Source of the DNA: JALYJG01 sp033763555
GTDB taxonomy: Bacteria > Pseudomonadota > Alphaproteobacteria > UBA9219
NCBI GenBank assembly: GCA_033763555.1
Contig: JANRKK010000036.1
Coordinates: forward strand, 62,001 to 126,000
Direction: 5' to 3'
DNA length: 64,000 nucleotides
Shown: positions 15,953-25,100 of the stretch, one piece after another
Layout of the letters: every line of letters begins with the position of its first letter
How positions within the stretch are numbered: position 1 is the first letter of the stretch
The notes under the pieces: generated by a model
Database searches by the model: none
Told to the model about the DNA's origin: nothing
The model's input: only the letters and a program-made list of their open reading frames with translations
Made by a program: the position numbers and the translations under genes

Positions 15953-16483
15953 TTGAAAAACCCCGCTGATATTACGCCCGAAGACCTTCAGGCTGCACTT
16001 GAATTTACATTTGTCGCAGCGCGTCTGACAGATGAAAACCTAACGCTTATTATACAAAAACTGGGGTCAGCGCCACAAGGACACAGGCAGTACCAATACG
16101 AATTGTTGTTTAAGTTGGCGGGTGATTTTTTATTGAAACGTCTAGGGTTGGATGAAGAATTTTCAATGGGAGAGTTTTCTCTCTTTGACGGTACAAAAAT
16201 TCCGCAAACGCCTGAAGAATTCAGGCATGCCGTAAAAGCCATATGTGAACGAAGCCTTTTAATCATCAAGGACCCGATGGTGTGGGAGCCCAAGCTGGAA
16301 ACCTTACCGCCCTTTGATGACCGCCCTGCAGGGGAAAACGTTGCGGAGATAATAGAAAACACAGAGCCGCCGCCAGACATCGGCTTTGCCATTAGAAAGA
16401 AATTCACAGGAAGACCTGATGGTCTCGTCAGCATGCACCCCGTCACGCTGCTTAACTTCAATTATCCTTCACGGATGAGTTGA
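15953..16483 (+). CDS. Hypothetical protein with TTG start
   Basis: About 176 aa. The start is set by AAGGAGG followed 5 bp later by TTG; upstream codons lie in the promoter. The product has no signal peptide or membrane segment. It is acidic in the middle (LLFKLAGDFLLKRLGLDEEFSMGEF is a notable hydrophobic/charged helix) and more basic near the end. I recognise no family. It is AT-rich compared with plsC and olsB, which flank it on the other strand, and its own near-consensus promoter fits an independently acquired gene. Confidence 0.75.
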   Translation: MKNPADITPEDLQAALEFTFVAARLTDENLTLIIQKLGSAPQGHRQYQYELLFKLAGDFLLKRLGLDEEFSMGEFSLFDGTKIPQTPEEFRHAVKAICERSLLIIKDPMVWEPKLETLPPFDDRPAGENVAEIIENTEPPPDIGFAIRKKFTGRPDGLVSMHPVTLLNFNYPSRMS

Positions 16484-16496
16484 TCCCCGATCAAGA

Positions 16497-17363
16497 TTAC
16501 TCCACAGGCAGCACGATGTCCTTTTTGCTGCTGCGCTCGTAGTGGCGGAGATAGCGACTGGTGATCAAATCAGTCTTGACGATGATGCACACATCCGTGG
16601 TGTTGAACTGGTGGTCGATGACCGCCCCCTCGCCGACGAAACCGCCGACGCGAATATAGCCCTTCAGCAGCGGGGGCAGGCTGTTGCCGCCATTGCGCGG
16701 GTCCATCTTCATGGTGTCGAACGCATCGTTCGGGTCGAAGGCTTCGCGCGGCAGAATCTTCATATCAACATATTGCCCCGGCAAGGCCCTCGGGCGCAGG
16801 CCCGGCGGCGCGAGATGATGATAATGCAGGTAGGATAAAGGCACCGCCAGTGCCTGCGGATCGGTGCCGGGCAGCGAGGCGCAGCCGAACATCAGGCGGA
16901 TATCGTGGTGGAACACATAGGCCGTCAGCCCGCGCCAGAGAATTTGCATTACCGCGCCCGTGCGGTATTCGGCATCGATGCAGGAACGGCCGAGTTCCAG
17001 AATTTCGCCGGGATATTGCAGAAGCGGCGTGATGTCATATTCGCCAGCCGAGTAAAATCCGCCGCACTTCGCCGCCGTTGCGCGGCGGATCAGGCGGTAG
17101 GTGCCGATGACCGGGCTTTTGCCCTTGCGCATATGGTCGAGCACCAGAAGGTGATCGCAATGCTCATCATACTTATCGAAGTCGCGCAGACGCGCCTTCA
17201 TCTCTGGCGTCGGGGTAGCGCCCATTTCTTCGTAGAAAACCTGGTAACGCAGGGCCTGTGCGGCGTCGACTTCCTCTTGCGAGGTGGCCAGACGCACCTC
17301 GAGGCCGCCGAGGCGCAGACGGTCATTGCTGAAATCATCGATCTTGTGAACCGTTCCGGTCAT
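16497..17363 (-). CDS. olsB: OlsB-type N-acyltransferase (ornithine lipid synthesis)
   Basis: 288 aa. OlsB-type enzymes move a 3-hydroxyacyl group from ACP to ornithine, giving lyso-ornithine lipid. The GNAT-like fold is visible: EVRLATSQEEVDAAQALRYQVFYEEMGA, VIGTYRLIR, ILELGRSCIDAEYRTG and LMFGCASLPGTDP. The family match (COG3176) is good; the ornithine substrate is inferred. A plsC/olsA-like gene lies downstream in the same direction but is separated by one unrelated gene on the other strand. Confidence 0.82.
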   Translation of the reverse strand: MTGTVHKIDDFSNDRLRLGGLEVRLATSQEEVDAAQALRYQVFYEEMGATPTPEMKARLRDFDKYDEHCDHLLVLDHMRKGKSPVIGTYRLIRRATAAKCGGFYSAGEYDITPLLQYPGEILELGRSCIDAEYRTGAVMQILWRGLTAYVFHHDIRLMFGCASLPGTDPQALAVPLSYLHYHHLAPPGLRPRALPGQYVDMKILPREAFDPNDAFDTMKMDPRNGGNSLPPLLKGYIRVGGFVGEGAVIDHQFNTTDVCIIVKTDLITSRYLRHYERSSKKDIVLPVE

Positions 17364-17545
17364 TTCTAACTCCTGAAACTACATGCTTTTTACCATATCG
17401 GGCCGGATTCTGGCCAGTAAAAGGGGTCTTAGAAATAGTTTCATGAGCGAAACAATCTTGCTAAAATTTGGCCTAGGCCATTTTAAGGTTCTGATTTCTA
17501 TTGGAAAATAGCCGCTGTAAAGTCGGAAACCCTCGAAGAGTTAAC

Positions 17546-19639
17546 ATGAGCCGCACATCCAAATCCGCCACGCACACGGACGATCTGACGCCCATCGAAG
17601 CGGCGGCGGAAATGGCCGATCTCGCCGCGCAGATCACACATCACGACAGGCTCTATCACCAGAAGGACGCGCCGGAAATTTCCGACGCTGCCTATGACGC
17701 GCTGCGCATGCGCTACAAAGCGCTGCATGAAAAATTTCCGCATCTCGCACCGAAGGACGATCCCGAAGCGCGCGTCGGCGCCGCACCAGCCGCAGGCTTT
17801 AGCAAAGTGCAGCACAGCGTACCGATGCTGTCGCTCGGCAATGCCTTCACCGATGAGGATGTCGAGGATTTCATCGCGCGCATACGGCGCTTTTTGCAAT
17901 TGCCGGATGACGAGCCGTTGAGCTTTATGGCCGAGCCCAAGATCGACGGGCTGTCGGCCTCGCTGCGCTATGAGCAGGGCAAGCTTGTGCGTGCCGCCAC
18001 GCGCGGCGACGGCACCGCGGGCGAAAATGTCACCGCCAATATCCGCACGATCAAGAATGTGCCGCATCAGCTGCACAAACCCTATCCGGATATTGTCGAG
18101 GTGCGCGGCGAGATTTTCCTCAACCGTGAGGATTTCGCGGCGATCAATGAAAAGCGTGAAGAAGAGGGCGAGCCGCTTTTTGCCAACCCGCGCAACGCGG
18201 CGGCGGGCAGCGTGCGGCAGCTGAATTCCTCGATCACCGCTTCGCGGCCCCTGAAGTTTTTCGGCTATGTTCTGGGCGAAAATTCCGATCCCGCGCCAAA
18301 AACGCAGAAAGAGCTGCGCGAGCGGATCAAGGGTTGGGGCTTCACCCTGAATGAGCCCGCGCGCTTGTGCGGAAATCTCACCGATATGCTCGCTTATTAC
18401 CGCGAGATGGACGAAAAGCGCCACAAATTGCCTTTCGATATCGACGGCGTTGTTTACAAGCTGAACCGCGCCGATTGGCAGGAGCGGTTGGGCTTCGTTA
18501 GCCGCGCGCCGCGCTGGGCGGTTGCGCATAAATTCCCGCCGGAGCAGGCAACCACGCTCCTGAAAAAGATTTTTATTCAGGTAGGCCGCACGGGCGCTTT
18601 GACGCCCGTTGCCGATCTCCAACCCGTGACGGTTGGCGGCGTGGTGGTCAGCCGCGCGACCCTGCACAACGAGGACGAAATTGCCCGCAAGGATGTGCGC
18701 GAAGGCGATACCGTGCAGTTGCAACGCGCGGGCGATGTCATTCCCCAGATTACGGGCGTTGATCTGAAAAAACGCCCGAAAAGCGCGAAGCCTTTTGTGC
18801 CGCCGGAACGCTGCCCCGAATGCAACTCCCGCGCGGTGCGTGAGGAAGGTATGGCGGTGCGGCGTTGTACGGGTGGACTGATTTGTCCTGCGCAAGCGGT
18901 GGAGCGTCTTCGCCACTTCACCAGTCGTCTTGCCTTTAATATCGAGGGATTGGGCGATCAACGCATCCGTGAATTATGGAATGAAAAACTTATCCATACG
19001 CCCGCCGATATTTTCCTCCTCCACAGGCACCGCAAAATGCTGGAAGAACGCGAAGGCTGGGGCGAAAAATCGGTCAGCAAACTGATGGACGCAATTGACG
19101 CGCGGCGGAATATATCCTTCGACCGCTTTATCTATGCGCTCGGCATCAGGCAGGTGGGCGAGGCGACGGCAAAATTGCTGGCGCGGCATTACCGCTCGCT
19201 GGAGAACTGGCGCGCGGCAATGCAGGCGGCGCGCAAAGAGGATTCCGAAGCCTGGAACGACCTGACCGGCATCGAGCAGATCGGCCCACTTGTGGCGCGC
19301 GATATCGTTGATTTCTTCGAGGAAGAACATAACCGCAAGGCACTTGATGCGCTGGCGAAAGAACTGACCATCAGCGATTACGCCGTGCCCGCCGCCGGAA
19401 AAAATTCGCCGCTGGCCGGAAAAACCGTCGTTTTTACCGGCACGCTCAGCCGCATGGGCCGTGCCGAAGCCAAGGCGAAGGCGGAATCTCTCGGCGCAAA
19501 AATCAGCGGCTCGGTCTCCGCCAAGACCGATTATGTCGTGGTCGGCCAAGATGCAGGCAGCAAGGCAAGCAAGGCGCAGGAGCTTGGCGTCACCGTCCTA
19601 AGCGAAGAAGAATGGTTAAAATTGGCGGGGGAGAAGTAA
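17546..19639 (+). CDS. ligA: NAD-dependent DNA ligase LigA
   Basis: 697 aa. LigA seals nicks in replication and repair using NAD. Order: Ia domain with HHDRLYH, adenylation domain with the active-site lysine in PKIDG (Lys132), OB fold, a four-Cys zinc site (CPEC and later C-x5-C spacing), helix-hairpin-helix repeats, and a C-terminal BRCT domain (KTVVFTGTLSRMGRAEAK). I chose the ATG at 17546 because GAAGAG precedes it; a TTG 45 bp upstream is less likely. All catalytic features look intact. Confidence 0.97.
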   Translation: MSRTSKSATHTDDLTPIEAAAEMADLAAQITHHDRLYHQKDAPEISDAAYDALRMRYKALHEKFPHLAPKDDPEARVGAAPAAGFSKVQHSVPMLSLGNAFTDEDVEDFIARIRRFLQLPDDEPLSFMAEPKIDGLSASLRYEQGKLVRAATRGDGTAGENVTANIRTIKNVPHQLHKPYPDIVEVRGEIFLNREDFAAINEKREEEGEPLFANPRNAAAGSVRQLNSSITASRPLKFFGYVLGENSDPAPKTQKELRERIKGWGFTLNEPARLCGNLTDMLAYYREMDEKRHKLPFDIDGVVYKLNRADWQERLGFVSRAPRWAVAHKFPPEQATTLLKKIFIQVGRTGALTPVADLQPVTVGGVVVSRATLHNEDEIARKDVREGDTVQLQRAGDVIPQITGVDLKKRPKSAKPFVPPERCPECNSRAVREEGMAVRRCTGGLICPAQAVERLRHFTSRLAFNIEGLGDQRIRELWNEKLIHTPADIFLLHRHRKMLEEREGWGEKSVSKLMDAIDARRNISFDRFIYALGIRQVGEATAKLLARHYRSLENWRAAMQAARKEDSEAWNDLTGIEQIGPLVARDIVDFFEEEHNRKALDALAKELTISDYAVPAAGKNSPLAGKTVVFTGTLSRMGRAEAKAKAESLGAKISGSVSAKTDYVVVGQDAGSKASKAQELGVTVLSEEEWLKLAGEK

Positions 19640-19744
19640 GCCTTTACCCAAGAGAGTTTTGTTGAATTAGCCTCGGAAAATCCTTATATTAAACTCATAA
19701 TTACGGTTCATTTTTAATAGTTGAGTATTACACCGGGGCTAACA

Positions 19745-20356
19745 ATGGCACAGGAAACTTCACTACAAATTGGATATTGGAAAGCCTCTCTTGAGCTTGG
19801 CAGGGCTCGCAAGGATTTCGACGAACTGCTTCAAAGAATAGAAATGATCTTGACCTGTTACGTGGGCGGGTATCTGCCCCAGGTAGCCAGTTTCGTAAAC
19901 ACTGTCGCTGTCAACAAAGACCAGCCGCGTAATTCCAGAGAAGCCAAAGCCCTTCGAGCTTCTCGAGACTTTCGAGAGCGCATAGCCGCCGTTCGTGATT
20001 TGAAAAGACTTTATGTCAAAGAGTGCGAGCAAGAAGGGCCGCGGCCTTCCTTTCCTGATCTTCCAGAACTTGATGTTTTGAACCAACGGGGAAATACTGT
20101 TTCTGCGGCCGCCACACGGAGAGCGACTCGTGAGGTCCGCGCAAGAAAAATGGGGCTTCTTGATCAATACCTGAAAACTGCTGCATGCCTTTCGGAGGAA
20201 AGCGCGGCTGTTCCTATAACCTTTCGTGAATATGCCGATAGCTGCGTCGAACTGAACAAATGGTTGTCTCGATGTCCAACCCAAGGAAAGCGCGTCGACC
20301 TCATATTGCGTACTTTTCCGCAACTAGAACACTATAGGTTGGCCCCCGTTTCGTAG
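19745..20356 (+). CDS. Hypothetical helical protein
   Basis: 203 aa from the ATG at 19745 (in-frame codons upstream are possible, and the Shine-Dalgarno is weak). Mostly helical, rich in Arg/Lys and Glu, with RASRDFRERIAAVRDLKRLYVKE-like stretches and no signal peptide. I recognise no family. It follows ligA by about 105 bp of AT-rich sequence, in the same direction, but is not tightly linked to it. Confidence 0.6.
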   Translation: MAQETSLQIGYWKASLELGRARKDFDELLQRIEMILTCYVGGYLPQVASFVNTVAVNKDQPRNSREAKALRASRDFRERIAAVRDLKRLYVKECEQEGPRPSFPDLPELDVLNQRGNTVSAAATRRATREVRARKMGLLDQYLKTAACLSEESAAVPITFREYADSCVELNKWLSRCPTQGKRVDLILRTFPQLEHYRLAPVS

Positions 20357-20429
20357 TTTCAGAGCAGGAAATCCTTATCTTTTAAGCCCAGTTATGGTAA
20401 CTTAGCGTGTCATTCAAGAAGAGCGGATC

Positions 20430-20867
20430 ATGAAACGGCTTTTCCATTTCACTACCATTGAATGTTGTGCCGCTGTGGCAGCCATTGCTCAGGCTCGGCA
20501 ACCTGTGGAGGCCACTCCAAGCAAGGCCCATTTCCATTACTCTTTTTTCTCCCCCACGGAGTCCGGCCGAAGCGTCAACCAAAAAGGCGTCGTGCCCTTT
20601 GTCGTCGGCGAGAATGGCGAGCCCATTCTTTGCACCACGACAAACACGACCGGAAAATTACCGGCTGCGGATGCAAAACTTGTTCACGTTTCAGCCAAAC
20701 AGCCCACGCGTATGGAAATGACCGTTGATCCAGTTACCGCGCACCAGTATCGCTTGCGCGAAGCGGCTGGAGCTGTGACCCTGCTGCGCGAAACCACTGC
20801 GCAACGTGAGGAACGCTCGGATTCCGCGCGTTCCGGCACGGCAGCGCCGCAAAATTCGCTTAGCTGA
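20430..20867 (+). CDS. Hypothetical protein
   Basis: 145 aa. An AAGAAGAG Shine-Dalgarno precedes the ATG. The N-terminal part has two adjacent cysteines and no clear signal peptide. The middle contains VVPFVVGENGEPILC and later LVHVSAKQPTRMEMTVDPVTAHQYRL, which looks like a small beta-rich domain; the tail is charged and Ser-rich. No family recognised. It stands between the 19745 gene and the oppositely oriented sppA, to which it runs convergently with a 7 bp gap. Confidence 0.6.
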   Translation: MKRLFHFTTIECCAAVAAIAQARQPVEATPSKAHFHYSFFSPTESGRSVNQKGVVPFVVGENGEPILCTTTNTTGKLPAADAKLVHVSAKQPTRMEMTVDPVTAHQYRLREAAGAVTLLRETTAQREERSDSARSGTAAPQNSLS

Positions 20868-20874
20868 TTAAAGT

Positions 20875-22653
20875 TTAGCGCACACTCTTCGCATCAAAGG
20901 CCGGCATGCGCGCCATAACCGGTCGGTCGAAGCCTGCAGCCCGGCTCCATAGCGGCCCCAAACTGACTTGAACCACCTGCCATTGGCTCAGGGCCGCGCG
21001 GATCATGGCGCTTTCGATGCCAAAGCCCTTCAAAAGCTTCAGCGCTTTTTCCGCCGGGGTCAGCGGTGCGGGGAAGGTTTCGAACAGGATGGGTTCTTTC
21101 TCATCCAGATTCAGTTTTTTGCGCAAGGCTTTCAGCGCGACATCATAACCGCCCAGCTCATCCACCAACCCGATCTTCACCGCCTGTGCGCCCGTCCAGA
21201 CGCGGCCTTTGGCGATGGCAGGCATTTTGTCCATCGGGATTTTCCGCGCATCCGAAACATTTTTCACGAAGGTGCGGTAAGTTTCATCCAGAAGCGCATT
21301 CATCCGCGCGCGCTGCGCCGGGGAAAAACCCTCGGTCACAGAAAACATTCCGGCATTTTCGGTGGTTTTCAGGCTGTCCCAGCTGACGCCAAGTTTCTGC
21401 ATCAATCCGCCAAGGACGAATTTCCCTGCAACAACGCCGATGGAGCCCGTCAGCGTCCCGGCTTCGGCGATGATGTGGTCGGCATTCATCGCCACCCAGT
21501 AACCGCCTGACGCCGCCACATCGCCCATGGAAACAATCACAGGCTTGCCCTTGCCCTGCGCATGAACCAGCGCGCGGCGGATGGTTTCGGATGCTTCCGG
21601 CGAACCGCCGGGACTGTCGATGCGGAACAGGATGGCCTTGATGTCGCTGTCCGATGCCGCATTGTCAAAAGCCTCGGCCAGCTTGTCGGCTGCCATGATA
21701 TGCTCACCGGAAAGTCCGGCGGGACCGCCATCCCTGTCCGTGATCAACCCGGTTCCGTAAATCAGCGCAACATGGGTTTTGGCCTTGTCCGCCGCCTTAT
21801 GCGCATAACCGAGATAGGTCTCGACCGAAACATGTTCGGCATCTTTTCCAGCGGTTTTGTCCAACTCCTTGTTCAGCTCATCCGCATAGCCGATACGCGT
21901 GACAAGCCCGGCCTTTAACGCTTCTTCCGCCGTGTAGGGGCCATCACCCATCAATTGCCTGACCTTGGCCTTGTCCCATTTCCGGCTTTCGGCGATACCG
22001 CTGGCAATCTGATCGGCAAAATCCTCGATCATGCCTTGCATCATACTGCGCACAGGCGGTGTGAAACCATCCTGCGTTGCCACATCCATGACGGATTTAT
22101 ATTCCTCGCGCTGCAGGAAATCGCCTTTGACGCCAATTTTTTCCAGCGCCGTGCGGGCGAAAGGCGCTTCGAGCATAAGACCCGACAAGCCAACCGCGCC
22201 GACAGGCTGCAACCAGATCTGCTCGAACGCACTGGCCAGATAATAGGCTCGGTTGCCGCCGCCGAAACCGCCATAGGAGGAGGCGAAGGCGTAAGTGAAT
22301 TTTCCACTTGTGCGGAAACGGGCAAGTGCCGCGCGAATAGCCTGCGCCTGGGTCAGCGAAGGCTGCGCACCGCCAAAGCGTGCGACGATGCCTTTCACAT
22401 GCGGATCGCTCTTGGCTTTGTCGATAGCGCGCAGGATGCCGAGAAGCGGCGCGGATTCTTCATGCATCGCCAGATCGAAAGGCGAGGATTCGACCCGCTC
22501 AACGATAGGCTGGTCGAAATCCAGCACGAGCACGATATTTTCCGGCGGCTCAACCGCGCGTTCCTGTATGTAAAGGGCAACGCCGCTCAGCACCAGCGAC
22601 AGGGTTGCAAAAAAGCCGATAACGGCAAAGAAACGTGTGATGAAGCGAAGCAA
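20875..22653 (-). CDS. sppA: Signal peptide peptidase SppA, 67K type
   Basis: 592 aa. It has an N-terminal membrane anchor (FFAVIGFFATLSLVLSGVALYI) and two tandem protease domains. The catalytic Ser lies in GDVAASGGYWVA in the C-terminal half, and the catalytic Lys in REEYKSVMD in the N-terminal half, as in E. coli SppA. The start is a TTG with GAGGA 8 bp upstream. The enzyme cuts leftover signal peptides in the inner membrane. It is read after the HPF-like gene and rpoN, about 70 bp downstream. Confidence 0.95.
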   Translation of the reverse strand: MLRFITRFFAVIGFFATLSLVLSGVALYIQERAVEPPENIVLVLDFDQPIVERVESSPFDLAMHEESAPLLGILRAIDKAKSDPHVKGIVARFGGAQPSLTQAQAIRAALARFRTSGKFTYAFASSYGGFGGGNRAYYLASAFEQIWLQPVGAVGLSGLMLEAPFARTALEKIGVKGDFLQREEYKSVMDVATQDGFTPPVRSMMQGMIEDFADQIASGIAESRKWDKAKVRQLMGDGPYTAEEALKAGLVTRIGYADELNKELDKTAGKDAEHVSVETYLGYAHKAADKAKTHVALIYGTGLITDRDGGPAGLSGEHIMAADKLAEAFDNAASDSDIKAILFRIDSPGGSPEASETIRRALVHAQGKGKPVIVSMGDVAASGGYWVAMNADHIIAEAGTLTGSIGVVAGKFVLGGLMQKLGVSWDSLKTTENAGMFSVTEGFSPAQRARMNALLDETYRTFVKNVSDARKIPMDKMPAIAKGRVWTGAQAVKIGLVDELGGYDVALKALRKKLNLDEKEPILFETFPAPLTPAEKALKLLKGFGIESAMIRAALSQWQVVQVSLGPLWSRAAGFDRPVMARMPAFDAKSVR

Positions 22654-22722
22654 GGCTGAATCCTCAACAGGACAGCCTGCTTACCCCATCCTGCTGTTTA
22701 AGTCACGTTTGGAACCGCCGTC

Positions 22723-23412
22723 TTACGATGGCTGGCTTTCAAAACCACGAAAGGCTTTATCTCTTCGGGTCTGAGCCTGGCGGCGGTTAGCCTGACGGTT
22801 TCTTTTACCCGCGCTCTTACGGTCTTTGCGCGCCAACGCCCTGTCCATAGCTTCACGAAAAGCCTCAAGGACCAATGGTCCCTTCGCCGTTCCATCGGGT
22901 GATGCGCTCCCCTTATGTAAATGGACATTGACCTGGAAGCCTTTGCCATTCGCTGAAGCAACTTCAATCATGGGATTTCGGATGCGGCCACCATGTTCCT
23001 CGACGGCATCGGCGAATGCACCGCGCAGCTCTTTTTCTTTCCGTGGAGTTAGCGTGCCTGCATGTTGAACGGCGAGTTTAAAGGATTTTCCATTGACCAG
23101 AGGAAAAATAGGCTCTTCTTCAGGAATGTGTGACATGGCTTCGTTCATGACCTCATCCATGTTTCTGCCCTTTCCTGCCATTTTGAAAGATTGTTGACCC
23201 GTTACGCTTATTGAAGCGGCATAGGTATATCCATCTTGCCCATCTTCCCTTGTGAATCTGGCTACAATTCTTGATGGGCGAGTTTTGCGTTCCTCGGTTA
23301 GTTGACCCAGCCTTCGCTGTACGCGCTCCAATTCATGTGGCCGAAGTTCAAAGTTTTCAGCAATGATTTGCGGCGGCTTAAGCCGACCGACTTTTTTATT
23401 CTCTTCCCCCAT
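22723..23412 (-). CDS. Possible divergent tandem HPF/RaiA-like protein
   Basis: 229 aa from the ATG at 23412 (GGGGAGGG just upstream; a GTG two codons earlier is less good). It lies directly after rpoN, the position of hpf/raiA in many proteobacteria. The first half has the HPF-like order ELRPHELERVQRRLGQL, a strand, YTYAASISVTG, then MDEVMNEAMSHI. The second half repeats this: LTPRKEKELRGAFADAVEEH, FQVNVHLHKG, LEAFREAMDRALARKDRK and a very basic tail. I infer two diverged hibernation-factor folds; similarity is weak and the assignment is not certain. Confidence 0.6.
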   Translation of the reverse strand: MGEENKKVGRLKPPQIIAENFELRPHELERVQRRLGQLTEERKTRPSRIVARFTREDGQDGYTYAASISVTGQQSFKMAGKGRNMDEVMNEAMSHIPEEEPIFPLVNGKSFKLAVQHAGTLTPRKEKELRGAFADAVEEHGGRIRNPMIEVASANGKGFQVNVHLHKGSASPDGTAKGPLVLEAFREAMDRALARKDRKSAGKRNRQANRRQAQTRRDKAFRGFESQPS

Positions 23413-23515
23413 AAACACCCTCCCCTATAGAATTTCGTATTTTTCAATATCATAAAATCCAGCCAGATCCGTCAAGCTGTAACCGACAGAAAATTAACCA
23501 TAATTGGGGGATTTT

Positions 23516-25003
23516 TTATTTGCCGTCCTTCTTCTCGCGCCGTCTCTGGGCCGAGGTGGGTATCCGCAGGGCCTCGCGATATTTAGCGACCGTACGGCGG
23601 GCGACATCGATCCCTTCGCCATGCAGAATTTCGGCGATGCGATCGTCGGACAGGATAGCGTCCGGCTTTTCCTCTTCAATCAGGTTGCGAATACGGTCAC
23701 GCACCGCCTCGGACGACACGGTCTCGCCGCCATCAGCGCGGGCCAGCGCTGTGGTGAAGAAATATTTCAGCTCGAACAATCCGCGCGGCGTGGCAATATA
23801 TTTGTTTTGCGTCACGCGGCTGATGGTCGATTCATGCATTTCCACTGCGGCGGCGATGTCGCGCAGGATCAAGGGCCGCAATTTCTGCACGCCATGGATG
23901 AAGAAAGCATCCTGCTGCTTCACGATCTCGGCCGAGACTTTCAAAATAGTCGTCGCGCGCTGATGCAGCGCTTTCACCAGCCAGTTGGCCTGTTGCCAGC
24001 GCTCGCTGAGATAATCCTTGTCCGTCTTGGTGCGCGCCGAAGCCTGCACCTTGGCGTAATAGCGATCATTGGCGAGGACGCGCGGCAGATTGTCGGCGTT
24101 CAATTCCACATGCCAGCCGCCGCCCGGCTGCGGCCGCAGCAACACATCGGCCACCACAGGCGGCGCCATGTCTGAGGTAAAAGTCTGCGCAGGCTTGGGG
24201 TTTAGCTGGCGGATTTCCTCGATCATGCCCGTGAGATCTTCTGCATCCACGCCGCATAACTTCATCAGTGCCGCTTTTTCGCGCCGGGCCAGAAAATCAA
24301 GATTTTGCAGCAAAATATCCATCGCCGGGTCGAGGCGATTTTTTTCGCGTAGCTGAATGGCCAGGCATTCCTGCAAAGATCTTGCGAAAATTCCCGGCGG
24401 GTCGAGGCGCTGCAATGTGGCGACGACATCCCCGAAACGCTCCGGCTCCGCGCCCAGCTGCGCGCGCACCAGATCAAGCTCTGCGGGCAAATAACCCGCT
24501 TCATCCAGAAGTTCGGCCAAGGCCACGGCGATCAGCCGATCGGCGGGCTCCAGAATATCGACATGGATCTGCCCCAGAATATGTTCGCGCAGGCTGGGGC
24601 GCTCGGCGATATTCTGCACGGCAGAGAATTCGTCATCATCGAAAGAACCGCCGCGCGACGAAGCATGCGCATCATCCCCGGCATAGCCGTCGCTGGCCCA
24701 CATCTCCTCCTCGCTGGTGGCAGGCGCGATTTCAACTTCCTTGCCTGACAGTGGCGCGGGGTCAGCCTCGCCACTTTCCCGGGGGGCAGAATTTTCCGAC
24801 TCGGTCGCAATCTGCTCGGCCAGAGCGGGCGTGTCAGCCGTATCGTCGGCGCGTTCGAGCAGGGGATTTTGCTCGATTTCCTGCGCGACAAAATCGCCCA
24901 GCTCCTGGTTCGACATCTGCAGCAGCTTGATTGCCTGCTGCAATTGCGGTGTCATAACAAGGGTTTGGGACTGTCGAAGATCGAGTCTTTGGGTCAGGGC
25001 CAT
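23516..25003 (-). CDS. rpoN: RNA polymerase sigma-54 factor RpoN
   Basis: 495 aa. Region I has the Gln/Leu-rich start (MALTQRLDLRQSQTLVMTPQLQQAI), region II is acidic, and region III carries the core-binding domain, HTH and the RpoN box (ARRTVAKYREAL). Sigma-54 recognises -24/-12 promoters and needs an activator ATPase; one good -24/-12 site lies before flgE in this window. Downstream is the HPF-like gene. The usual upstream lptB is replaced by a GNAT gene. Confidence 0.97.
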   Translation of the reverse strand: MALTQRLDLRQSQTLVMTPQLQQAIKLLQMSNQELGDFVAQEIEQNPLLERADDTADTPALAEQIATESENSAPRESGEADPAPLSGKEVEIAPATSEEEMWASDGYAGDDAHASSRGGSFDDDEFSAVQNIAERPSLREHILGQIHVDILEPADRLIAVALAELLDEAGYLPAELDLVRAQLGAEPERFGDVVATLQRLDPPGIFARSLQECLAIQLREKNRLDPAMDILLQNLDFLARREKAALMKLCGVDAEDLTGMIEEIRQLNPKPAQTFTSDMAPPVVADVLLRPQPGGGWHVELNADNLPRVLANDRYYAKVQASARTKTDKDYLSERWQQANWLVKALHQRATTILKVSAEIVKQQDAFFIHGVQKLRPLILRDIAAAVEMHESTISRVTQNKYIATPRGLFELKYFFTTALARADGGETVSSEAVRDRIRNLIEEEKPDAILSDDRIAEILHGEGIDVARRTVAKYREALRIPTSAQRRREKKDGK

Positions 25004-25100
25004 GCCCCAAGATTAGTCCCCGAAAGTTAACGGGTCATTGCCAAAATCGGGTTTTGGCACTTTTTTTGCATGGTTTTGGAAACGGAAGAATTTCGGGCTT

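Noticed and set aside
16480..16494. Inverted repeat TTGATC-CCC-GATCAA between two convergent genes
   Set aside because: The stem is short and no T-run follows on either strand, so it is not a convincing terminator.
17498..18961. 487-codon open frame on the minus strand, opposite ligA
   Set aside because: ligA is certain by all its motifs; the opposite product has no domain and no start signal.
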